A stretch of 6,851 nt of DNA from the NCBI GenBank assembly GCA_024640925.1, contig JAHEEB010000225.1, positions 1 through 6,851 of the forward strand, written 5' to 3'. Below the pieces are notes generated by a model that did not search any database, was not told where the DNA came from, and worked only from the letters and a program-made list of their open reading frames with translations. How positions within the stretch are numbered: position 1 is the stretch's first letter; the number at the start of each line of letters is the position of its first letter. The DNA comes from Bacteroidota bacterium. Its GTDB lineage: Bacteria > Bacteroidota > Bacteroidia > Bacteroidales > UBA10428. Both the position numbers and the translations under genes were made by a program. This document shows, one piece after another, positions 1-6,600 of this stretch.

Positions 1-179
1 AGGGTTGGTTCCCATTCTGGATTAAGTAGTCGAAAAAAGCCATTGGTGTCTGCTATGCAAAGCAAATCGTTACTATAGGTAAAGAAGTTTTTAAAGTCAA
101 ATTTTACTTTGCTTATATTACTGTTCTTTGCAGTGCTATTAATCTGTTTAGATTTTGGTTTACGCTTTTCTGCAGTCAT
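1..179 (-). CDS. PAS-domain sensor protein (probable histidine kinase), N-terminal fragment
   Basis: Only the first 59 codons plus two bases are in the window; the rest lies beyond base 1. The product has a Lys-rich polar head (about residues 1-27) followed by the start of a PAS domain, with FKNFF at 29-33, LLCIAD at 39-44 and LNPEWE at 52-57. It aligns without gaps to the first 59 residues of the large kinase at 407-6367 (27 identical by hand count, 20 of them in residues 28-59), so the two are tandem paralogues. The start is well supported: a perfect AGGAGG lies 6 nt upstream, and an in-frame TAG lies 15 nt before the ATG. There is no signal peptide or membrane segment in the visible part, which suggests a cytoplasmic protein. 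By analogy with its neighbour it is probably a multi-PAS histidine kinase, but no kinase domain is visible. A PAS-containing guanylate cyclase or phosphodiesterase cannot be excluded. Confidence 0.85.
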   Translation of the reverse strand, partial: MTAEKRKPKSKQINSTAKNSNISKVKFDFKNFFTYSNDLLCIADTNGFFRLLNPEWEPT

Positions 180-185
180 AATAAG

Positions 186-191
186 CCTCCT
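186..191 (-). promoter_or_regulatory. Perfect Shine-Dalgarno site of the partial PAS gene
   Basis: On the minus strand this reads AGGAGG, followed by a 6-nt spacer (CTTATT) and the ATG at 179-177. It fixes the start of the partial sensor gene. Neither of the other two genes in the window has a comparable site. A strong Shine-Dalgarno site is uncommon in Bacteroidota, so this copy may be translated differently from its paralogue. Confidence 0.8.
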
Positions 192-261
192 GAACTACAT
201 AGCAACTTTATTATCCAATTAAAAAACTATGAAGAATTGTATAAAACCAAGCAACCTGTAT

Positions 262-281
262 TAAATTTAGTGAAAGTTTTT
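262..281 (-). repeat. 20-bp direct repeat, copy 1 (upstream of partial PAS gene)
   Basis: The plus strand reads TAAATTTAGTGAAAGTTTTT. The identical 20 bases occur at 6414-6433. Each copy lies upstream of one of the two paralogous sensor genes, in the same orientation relative to the gene. This copy ends 82 nt before its start codon and the other ends 46 nt before its start. A 20-bp exact match in the same functional position is unlikely by chance even in AT-rich DNA. It is best read as a shared promoter or operator kept after gene duplication. Confidence 0.85.
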
Positions 282-292
282 CTGTGCTCCAA
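262..292 (-). promoter_or_regulatory. Possible promoter of the partial PAS gene
   Basis: On the minus strand, TTG (292-290) is followed after 20 nt by TAAATTTA (269-262). This resembles the Bacteroidota sigma factor pattern of a -33 TTTG/TTG and a -7 TAnnTTTG, with the last base of the -7 box differing. The TAAATTTA box is part of the exact 20-bp repeat that also lies upstream of the large kinase. It would give a leader of roughly 75 nt. The assignment rests on pattern match and on conservation between paralogues, with no transcription data. Confidence 0.35.
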
Positions 293-406
293 GCTTTTTG
301 AAAGAGTTGTAAATTAATAATTTGATTATGGTACGGGTTAAAATGTAATTTCTGCTTTGTTCTGTACAAAATTCATAATATAAAAAAGGAAGCAGAAAAA
401 AGAAGT

Positions 407-3400
407 TTATTTTGGTAAGGAAATGTAGAAAGTAGCACCTTCGTTAACTTTTCCTTCAGCTCTAACTGTACCTCCGTGTTTAGTAATGATTTGTTTGACA
501 TTTGCAAGACCAACTCCTGTACCTTCAAATTCTTCATTGCTATGAAGCCGCTGAAATACGCCAAACAGTTTATCTACATAATTCATATCAAATCCAACCC
601 CATTATCTTTAATAAAGTATTCAATCTGATCAGGCAGATTGTTTGAACCAATTTCGATGATTGCATTGTTATTTTTTGATGAATATTTTATTGCATTAGA
701 TATTAAGTTCTCAAATACCATTCTGAGAAGACTCTTATCACCATTCACTTCAGGTAGGTTACCGATTGTCCATTTAATATTAAGTTTTTCTGTTTCCGGC
801 TTAAATAGGTCAATAATCTCATGTACTAAGGTTTCGGTATTGACCATATGCCTGGATATCTCTTTCCTGGTCAGGCGGGAGAATGAAAGCAAATTATCAA
901 TCATTGAAGACATGCGTTTCGATGCTGAATTTATTTTATCGAAATAAGAGGTTAGTGTATCTGTTGGATCTTTAATATTTGAATACATAATTCGTATAAA
1001 TCCATCAATATGGCGCAGTGGGGCACGTAAATCATGAGAGACACTATACGCAAATGATTCAAGTTCCTTGTTTGCTTCAATGAGTTTTATGGTTCTTTCT
1101 TCAACCTTTTTCTCTAGCTCAATATTCAGTTTAATTATTTCCAGTTCAGCTTGTTTTCGTTCTGTTATATCAAGAATAAGTCCATCGAATACCAGCTCTA
1201 TACCAATTTTTCTTGGTTGTGCTATTCCTCTGAAATACATATTAACTTCATCGGGCCTGATATATTTTCCTTCAAATTCCCATCTGGACTTAGCTTTAAT
1301 GGCTTCCTGCACTGAAGAAACAAATTTAGATCTATCTTCATCGGCTATTCCGGCAACAAAACGATCATAAAAATTATCAAGACTGTTATCTAAACCCAGA
1401 TATTTCATAGAAAGCTCAGTCACAAAATTAAGTCCTATTTCACCATTATCGCGGGCAAAGAACTGGAAAACTGTGCCTGGTATGTTTTGAGCAATTCCTC
1501 TGAATTGTTCTTCACTTTTTCGAATAGATTCTTCTGCTACCTTTTGTTCCGTAATAAATCGTGCTTGTTGTACATTTTGATAGGCTCTTATCGATAACTC
1601 ATTTGCTAAGATGTACATATATTGAGAAACTTTTTCAAATTTTATAGCTGACATAAAAGGTACTTCATTATATGCCTTTCTGAATTTTTCCTGATCGATT
1701 CCTATTTTGTCGGCATATTTAACCAGTTCATCTTCGTTCTGAGCTTCGTTTCGTACCTGACCGATAAGCCAGTTAGCCAAATGAACACCACCAAGTGTTA
1801 TGCTGGCACCAGCCTCCCATATACCACCGCTCAAACAAGGTCTTATGGTAGCCCCATTTGGATTTTCTTTACCAAGATAGGCATCGGATTTAAAACATTT
1901 TATCTGGCCTATTTTTGTACCACGTATTAAATTGCAAAAATTACTAAAATTGCTGGGTTTAGTAATAGGTATTCCATTGGGGTAAGTTATTAAGGAAGCT
2001 ACACCTGTTGCTTCGGAAAAAGAATCTTGTATTTTTTGCAAGTCTTCGATATTAAACAAGTCAGTAAATTGAATATCCTTAAGTTCACCTAGGGGACGGG
2101 TGAGAGCCAAAACGTGTTTTTTTAAAGCTTCTTCATATTGTTTTCGTTCGGTAATATCGAGTGCCGAAAAAGTTACCCCTTTCTGCAGATCAGAAGGCTC
2201 AAGTGGTACAAAACGGAGAAGAATAATAATAATGCTTCCATCTTTTCGCAACCAACGAGTTTCAACTGTTCCTGTACCTTGATTCTGCATCTGCCGGATT
2301 TGTTCTTGTCCAATATGAATATATTCTTCTTTTGTCGGATATATCATACGGGCGTTTTTGCCAATAATTTCATCCTTTGAATACCCCGTCATTTTATAGA
2401 ATGAATCATTACATTCCTGAAAAGCTCGATTAATTGTTAATCCAATAGCCACAGGTGCAGCCAGAAATATGCTTTTTAATTTTGCATCTTGCATTTTTAT
2501 GGCATCTTCGGCCATTTTACGTTCAGTTATATCCTGCACTATACCATAAGAACGAAAAGTCTTTCCATTTTCATCAGTTGTAACTGCACCAACAATAAAG
2601 ATTACCCGTTGAACTCCGTCTGGACGAATAATCCTACACTCAAAATCGTTAAATTGATTTGATTGTTGTGATTTTTCTAAATGTGACTGGATAAACATAC
2701 GGTCATCAGGATGTACCAGCCCAATAAAGGTTTCTATTGTTGGATTTATCTCTAAATATTTGTAACCGTAAATATGGTATGCCTCCTCGTTCCATACAAG
2801 TCGGTTCTCCCTAAAGAAAAACTCCCAACTTCCAATCTGAGCAACACGTTGTGATTCACGAAGCCACGTCTGGTTTTTTACTAAAACATCTTCTGTTTTT
2901 TTACGTTCTGTTATATCTCTGAATAGCCATACGCGACCTCTTTCCGGACTATCTTCTGTTAACGAAAATGAGTATCGTTCTATAATGCGCCCATCGGCAA
3001 AGTGAAGAATATCTTCTGTTGTACTGTCTGTCGGGTAAATATTCTTTACTTGATTATAAAACTCTTCAGGATCAACTAATTGAAGTTTTGCATGATTGAG
3101 AACATTTTCATTGGTATGGGTATAAAGTAATTCATCAGGAACAGAAAAAATCTGCTTAAAGCGAGTATTATAATGAGTAATTATATTTTCGTCAGTTACA
3201 ACCAAAAGCCCGTCATTCATTGATTCCATGGTGGCTTTAAGTATTGCTTCGTTCTTTTTTAAAGAAAGTTCGGCATTTTTACGAGTAGAAATATCCTGAA
3301 TCACCCAGATAGAACCGTCCATTGGTTTTTCGGGGTCAATTGCTTTTCCATTCAGATTAACCCAAAACATACTTCCATCTTTTTTTCTACCTAATAATTC

Positions 3401-6367
3401 GGTTGAAACAACATCTCCCTTCTTTAACAATGAATATGCTTCATTTCCAACCCTTTTATAATCATCTTCAGAGATATATAAAATAGATGTTTCCTTATCA
3501 AACACATCATCGAGAGTATAACCATATAATTTATAAAACGCTCTGTTAACCCATTGCATTTTGCGGTTTTTAACATAGATTATGCCAACACTTACTGTGT
3601 CGAGGATAGTTTGGTGCAAGCTGGCCAATTGTTTGAACTTTTCTTCCGATTTTTTTTGTTCAGTAATATCTTCAAAAATAACACAGATACGATCGGCTGT
3701 GTTCCACGGTAGATATGCTGTACACGAGTATAAACTATTCGTGTGCTTAAAAAACATTTCGAAATGTTTTGATTTGCCAGAATGGGCAATTTCATTGAAA
3801 ATATCAAACCAACCAGGTTCAGTTTCGGGAAATACTTCTGTAATTCTTTTACCCTTAACCTGATCAAGCTTGATTCCCGCAAATCGCTCATATGTATCGT
3901 TTATATAAGAAAAACGGACATCAATCATTCTATTGGTATCATCAAAAACAGTTTCCCACATAACAAAACCATTTGCCATGCTTTTCATTAACCATTCTTT
4001 TTCCTGGGCATTTTTCAGAAGTGTTTCCTCAGCCAGCTTGCGTTCATTTATATCCTGAAGCACCCATATTGAGCCTTCGGAGATATCTTTCGGATTTAAG
4101 GCTTTTCCTACCAGACTGCACCAAAATATAGTGCCGTCTTTTTTCTTCATGGGTAATTCAATTGAATACACCTCACCTTTTGCAAGTTTTCCATATCCTT
4201 CATCGCCAACTTTCTTAAAATCCTCGACATTTGCATATAATTTCGAAGTGTCTGAGTTAACCATTTCTTCATATTCATATCCAAATATCCGGCATTGAGA
4301 TAAGTTTACCCATTCCTGTCTGCGGTTTTTTAATAAAGTTAAACCAACAGTCAATGTGCTTAAGATGGTTTTGTTCAAATCGGCAAGTTCTTTGATTTTT
4401 TCTTCAGCCTCTTTGCGTTCGGTAATATCAGGAAACACCAGATAAGCAGCAATAATATCCCCATTACTATTGCGTATGGTAGAAGCACTGACAGATTCCC
4501 ATCTTATTGTTCCGTCTTTTCGTTTAACAAAATATTCCTTATTTTTTGTTTCAATTCCTTGCAGTGCCAAACTGATAGGCATTTCTGACATGGGTACAAT
4601 ATTTCCAAATTCATCATAATCTTGCCATGCAGGTGTTATTTCCATTAATGATTTACCTATATAATCAGATAATTGAATTCCAAGAAATTCTTCGCAGGCA
4701 TGGTTCGAAGCTTGAAATTTATAACTTGATTTACTTACAATAATCATAGGTACTGGCGTTTGCATAATGGCTGTATCAAACAGAATCTTGGTTTCGGCAA
4801 GTTCCTTTTCTGCCATCTTTGACTCCGTTATGTCAAAGATGATACCATCGAAAACAAGTTCGTTGTTTAGCAGCCTTGGCTGTGAAAGCCCATGAAACCA
4901 TAGTTCTTTACCTCCAGGACTAATGTATTTTCCTTCCCATTCCCATTGTGTTAGCGTTTCTGCAGCTTTTTTTCTTGAAGTGATAAATCGTTCCCGATCC
5001 TCTTCTACAATTCCTTCAATAAAATGTTCAAGTATATTTGGATCCTGGATATCAAGTCCGGAATATTTGGTCGTATTATCACTTATATAATTTACTTTAG
5101 CTTCGCCATCTTTCCCAACCAGTAATTGATATACAACCCCTGGAATATTTTGCACAATTCCTTTGAATTGTTCTTCACTTTTCTTTAATGCCTCTTCAGC
5201 TTTTTTATGTTTGGTTATATCCTGAAAAATACCAATAAATTTGTAAGGTTTGCCTTCAGCGTCTCTTTCCAAATCCAGAACCTCATGAATGTATCGTTGA
5301 GGAGATCCATCTGCAGGATTAATAATATATTCTATATCGAATTTCTTACCTTTTTCAAGTAAATCACGATACGATTTTAAGAATGACTCAAAATCAACAA
5401 GGCAGGCTTTTACCTTTTCAAAAGGTATAAATCCTTCAATAGGAGGAAAGCCAAAAATTCTCATGCCTTCGGAAGAAGACCAAACATCCGGACTATCTAT
5501 TACTTGCTCTGAGTAACCAATTTGACCAATTGCCTGAGCTTTTTGTAATCTTGCTTCGCTCTTCTTTATTGCTTCTTCTGCATGTTTGCGCTCAGTAATG
5601 TCATGTAGCACATAAATCAGGCATGGTTCATTATTGTATTTAATGGGAGAGGCTGAAAAAAGGCATGTAAGAATCGTTCCATTTTTTATTTGTAATTCCA
5701 TCTCAAGATTCCGGATATTCCCCTTTTCAATAAGCAGTTTTAGCATTTCCTCCCTATTTTTTGGATTTGCCCATAAGTGTAAATCAATAGTAGTATGCCC
5801 AATGTATTCTTCTGGTTTATAGCCGGTAATTTGTGTAAATGCAGGGTTTCCTGAAAAAAGCATTCCGTCCGACTGACGGGTAATACCTACCATATCAGGA
5901 CTTAGATTGAATATGTCGGAAAAATTCTGTTTGGAAGTCTGAAGCTCATTCTCAGCACTCTTTAGCTCTGTAATGTCTTTTGCCGATGCATAAAACATAT
6001 TGTCTTTCAAATAAGCTTTCCATTTAAGACAAACATATCCACCATTTTTTCGCTGATATCGATTTTCAAAATCGTGCAATTTCTTATTTTTCACAAGCCC
6101 ATTTGTAGCAACTAAGGTCTTTTCAACATCATCTGGGTGAACAAAATCGATAAACTTATTTCCTATGATTTCTGATTTTTTATATCCCAACGTTTTTTCC
6201 CATTCTGGATTTAGTTTTCGAAAATAGCCCTGATCATCAATGACACAAAGCAATTCAATGCTGTGAATAAAAAAATTTTCAAAGTCAATCTCTGAGCCCT
6301 TTTTTTTAATGGATTTAGTTTTGCTCTTTTCTAACTTGAACTTAGAAATAGGTTTTTCCTTTATCAT
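407..6367 (-). CDS. Giant cytoplasmic multi-PAS / PocR sensor histidine kinase
   Basis: The product is 1986 residues. Approximate domain order, most PAS units ending in a DITERK-like motif: PAS1 28-135, PAS2 143-262, PAS3 269-388, PAS4 395-520, PAS5 523-652, PAS6 659-780, PAS7 788-905, PAS8 912-1033, PAS9 1037-1157, PAS10 1164-1284 (PAS_3-like), PAS11 1291-1408, PocR about 1430-1600, PAS12 1616-1741. A coiled-coil linker (about 1738-1771) leads to HisKA, with phospho-acceptor H1778 in SHDLRAP, and then HATPase_c. The ATPase shows N-box N1887/N1891, G1 DNGVGFD 1921-1927, F-box about 1934-1938 and G2 GTGVGL 1949-1954. All key kinase residues are present, so it should autophosphorylate. There is no signal peptide, membrane segment or receiver domain; it is a soluble sensor that must pass phosphate to a separate regulator not seen here. 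The PAS and PocR ligands are unknown. The ATG is the first possible start because an in-frame TAA lies at 6379-6377; no Shine-Dalgarno site is evident. The gene ends in TAA at 409-407, and I see no convincing terminator. Confidence 0.96.
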   Translation of the reverse strand: MIKEKPISKFKLEKSKTKSIKKKGSEIDFENFFIHSIELLCVIDDQGYFRKLNPEWEKTLGYKKSEIIGNKFIDFVHPDDVEKTLVATNGLVKNKKLHDFENRYQRKNGGYVCLKWKAYLKDNMFYASAKDITELKSAENELQTSKQNFSDIFNLSPDMVGITRQSDGMLFSGNPAFTQITGYKPEEYIGHTTIDLHLWANPKNREEMLKLLIEKGNIRNLEMELQIKNGTILTCLFSASPIKYNNEPCLIYVLHDITERKHAEEAIKKSEARLQKAQAIGQIGYSEQVIDSPDVWSSSEGMRIFGFPPIEGFIPFEKVKACLVDFESFLKSYRDLLEKGKKFDIEYIINPADGSPQRYIHEVLDLERDAEGKPYKFIGIFQDITKHKKAEEALKKSEEQFKGIVQNIPGVVYQLLVGKDGEAKVNYISDNTTKYSGLDIQDPNILEHFIEGIVEEDRERFITSRKKAAETLTQWEWEGKYISPGGKELWFHGLSQPRLLNNELVFDGIIFDITESKMAEKELAETKILFDTAIMQTPVPMIIVSKSSYKFQASNHACEEFLGIQLSDYIGKSLMEITPAWQDYDEFGNIVPMSEMPISLALQGIETKNKEYFVKRKDGTIRWESVSASTIRNSNGDIIAAYLVFPDITERKEAEEKIKELADLNKTILSTLTVGLTLLKNRRQEWVNLSQCRIFGYEYEEMVNSDTSKLYANVEDFKKVGDEGYGKLAKGEVYSIELPMKKKDGTIFWCSLVGKALNPKDISEGSIWVLQDINERKLAEETLLKNAQEKEWLMKSMANGFVMWETVFDDTNRMIDVRFSYINDTYERFAGIKLDQVKGKRITEVFPETEPGWFDIFNEIAHSGKSKHFEMFFKHTNSLYSCTAYLPWNTADRICVIFEDITEQKKSEEKFKQLASLHQTILDTVSVGIIYVKNRKMQWVNRAFYKLYGYTLDDVFDKETSILYISEDDYKRVGNEAYSLLKKGDVVSTELLGRKKDGSMFWVNLNGKAIDPEKPMDGSIWVIQDISTRKNAELSLKKNEAILKATMESMNDGLLVVTDENIITHYNTRFKQIFSVPDELLYTHTNENVLNHAKLQLVDPEEFYNQVKNIYPTDSTTEDILHFADGRIIERYSFSLTEDSPERGRVWLFRDITERKKTEDVLVKNQTWLRESQRVAQIGSWEFFFRENRLVWNEEAYHIYGYKYLEINPTIETFIGLVHPDDRMFIQSHLEKSQQSNQFNDFECRIIRPDGVQRVIFIVGAVTTDENGKTFRSYGIVQDITERKMAEDAIKMQDAKLKSIFLAAPVAIGLTINRAFQECNDSFYKMTGYSKDEIIGKNARMIYPTKEEYIHIGQEQIRQMQNQGTGTVETRWLRKDGSIIIILLRFVPLEPSDLQKGVTFSALDITERKQYEEALKKHVLALTRPLGELKDIQFTDLFNIEDLQKIQDSFSEATGVASLITYPNGIPITKPSNFSNFCNLIRGTKIGQIKCFKSDAYLGKENPNGATIRPCLSGGIWEAGASITLGGVHLANWLIGQVRNEAQNEDELVKYADKIGIDQEKFRKAYNEVPFMSAIKFEKVSQYMYILANELSIRAYQNVQQARFITEQKVAEESIRKSEEQFRGIAQNIPGTVFQFFARDNGEIGLNFVTELSMKYLGLDNSLDNFYDRFVAGIADEDRSKFVSSVQEAIKAKSRWEFEGKYIRPDEVNMYFRGIAQPRKIGIELVFDGLILDITERKQAELEIIKLNIELEKKVEERTIKLIEANKELESFAYSVSHDLRAPLRHIDGFIRIMYSNIKDPTDTLTSYFDKINSASKRMSSMIDNLLSFSRLTRKEISRHMVNTETLVHEIIDLFKPETEKLNIKWTIGNLPEVNGDKSLLRMVFENLISNAIKYSSKNNNAIIEIGSNNLPDQIEYFIKDNGVGFDMNYVDKLFGVFQRLHSNEEFEGTGVGLANVKQIITKHGGTVRAEGKVNEGATFYISLPK
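1145..1522 (-). repeat. Internal PAS duplicate: PAS12 (pair of PAS4)
   Basis: This stretch encodes residues 1616-1741 and aligns without gaps to residues 395-520 (4808-5185). By hand count, about 61 of 126 residues are identical. Shared landmarks include KSEEQF, QNIPG, EGKYI, QPR and ELVFDG. The DNA is also alike at the N-terminal edge of the unit (near 1494-1522 and 5157-5185). The two units sit at opposite ends of the sensor array, and this copy is the last PAS domain before the kinase linker. Confidence 0.85.
3269..3634 (-). repeat. Internal PAS duplicate: PAS8 (pair of PAS6)
   Basis: This stretch encodes residues 912-1033 and aligns without gaps to residues 659-780 (4028-4393). By hand count, about 58 of 122 residues are identical, including WVN, KKDG, GKA and GSIWV. 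One unrelated PAS unit (PAS7) lies between the two copies. Confidence 0.85.
4028..4393 (-). repeat. Internal PAS duplicate: PAS6 (pair of PAS8)
   Basis: This stretch encodes residues 659-780, the partner of PAS8 at 3269-3634. The pair suggests that a PAS module was duplicated and that PAS7 was either inserted between the copies or copied along with one of them. Confidence 0.85.
4808..5185 (-). repeat. Internal PAS duplicate: PAS4 (pair of PAS12)
   Basis: This stretch encodes residues 395-520, the counterpart of PAS12 (1145-1522). The two are roughly half identical over 126 aligned residues with no gap. This is far closer than either is to the other PAS units, and it indicates a module copied within the gene. 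Confidence 0.85.
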
Positions 6368-6390
6368 ATTCGGAATTTAAAGTTTCGAAC

Positions 6391-6410
6391 CAGTATATTT
6401 GACTATACTG
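6391..6410. promoter_or_regulatory. Inverted repeat upstream of the giant kinase (possible operator or leader hairpin)
   Basis: CAGTATA (6391-6397) and TATACTG (6404-6410) are perfect 7-bp inverted arms around a 6-nt spacer (TTTGAC). The repeat lies 23 nt upstream of the kinase ATG, between the start and the 20-bp repeat. If TAAATTTA at 6421-6414 is the -7 box, transcription would begin close to this repeat. That fits either a repressor site or a short hairpin at the mRNA 5' end. I do not see it before the paralogous gene. Confidence 0.4.
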
Positions 6411-6413
6411 AAC

Positions 6414-6433
6414 TAAATTTAGTGAAAGTTTTT
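6414..6433 (-). repeat. 20-bp direct repeat, copy 2 (upstream of giant kinase; possible promoter)
   Basis: This is identical over 20 bases to 262-281. On the minus strand it contains TAAATTTA, a 7-of-8 match to the Bacteroidota -7 box TAnnTTTG. The nearest upstream TTG (6448-6446) is 24 nt away, somewhat long for the usual spacing, so the promoter reading is weaker here than for copy 1. The end of the repeat lies 46 nt from the kinase start codon. Confidence 0.8.
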
Positions 6434-6546
6434 AAGAAGGTTATACAATATACATGTTGATTCCTGTTTTTCGTTTTTCTATTATTGACAAGTTGCTTAC
6501 TATAAATATTTTACAAATTCTGTTTGATAATTTTAATGGATTAAGA

Positions 6547-6577
6547 TTGATTTTTTGGTTGAACTTTACTTATTTTG
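6547..6577 (+). promoter_or_regulatory. Possible promoter of the fabG-like gene
   Basis: TTG at 6547-6549 is followed after 20 nt by TTATTTTG at 6570-6577, a 7-of-8 match to the Bacteroidota -7 box. The predicted start of transcription would fall about 15 nt before the ATG. The match is modest and the region is AT-rich, so confidence is low. Confidence 0.3.
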
Positions 6578-6586
6578 CGCGCAAAA
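6573..6586. promoter_or_regulatory. 14-bp perfect palindrome before fabG (candidate operator)
   Basis: TTTTGCGCGCAAAA is a perfect palindrome with a GC-rich centre in AT-rich surroundings. It ends 14 nt before the fabG-like ATG and overlaps the end of the possible -7 box. The position and symmetry suit a site for a dimeric repressor of the fabG-like gene. The regulator is not identified. Confidence 0.4.
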
Positions 6587-6600
6587 CATAACCTTTTAAC

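Noticed and set aside
190..197. 8-mer CTGAACTA shared with 6408-6415 upstream of the kinase
   Set aside because: It is short and at a different position relative to the 20-bp repeat; it could easily be chance.
216..239. CAATT / AATTG inverted repeat in the leader of the partial gene
   Set aside because: Arms of only 5 bp around a 14-nt loop in AT-rich DNA; expected by chance.
349..398. Inverted repeat TTTCTGCTT / AAGCAGAAA just after the kinase stop, as a possible terminator
   Set aside because: The loop is 32 nt and no T-run follows the stem in the direction of kinase transcription; the stem is AT-rich and weak.
639..947. Open frame on the plus strand (102 codons)
   Set aside because: It is antisense to the intact HisKA/HATPase coding region, has no recognisable domain, and is explained as a shadow of the kinase gene. 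The same holds for the other plus-strand frames inside 407-6367.
3592..3891. 99-codon minus-strand frame inside the kinase
   Set aside because: It is an alternative frame of the same strand, overlapped fully by the PAS7-PAS8 coding region, with low-complexity composition and no start signal.
1145..5980. Regularly spaced similar short DNA stretches, considered as a CRISPR or other repeat array
   Set aside because: Spacing is about 350-400 bp, the copies are imperfect, and all encode the conserved end of a PAS domain in frame.
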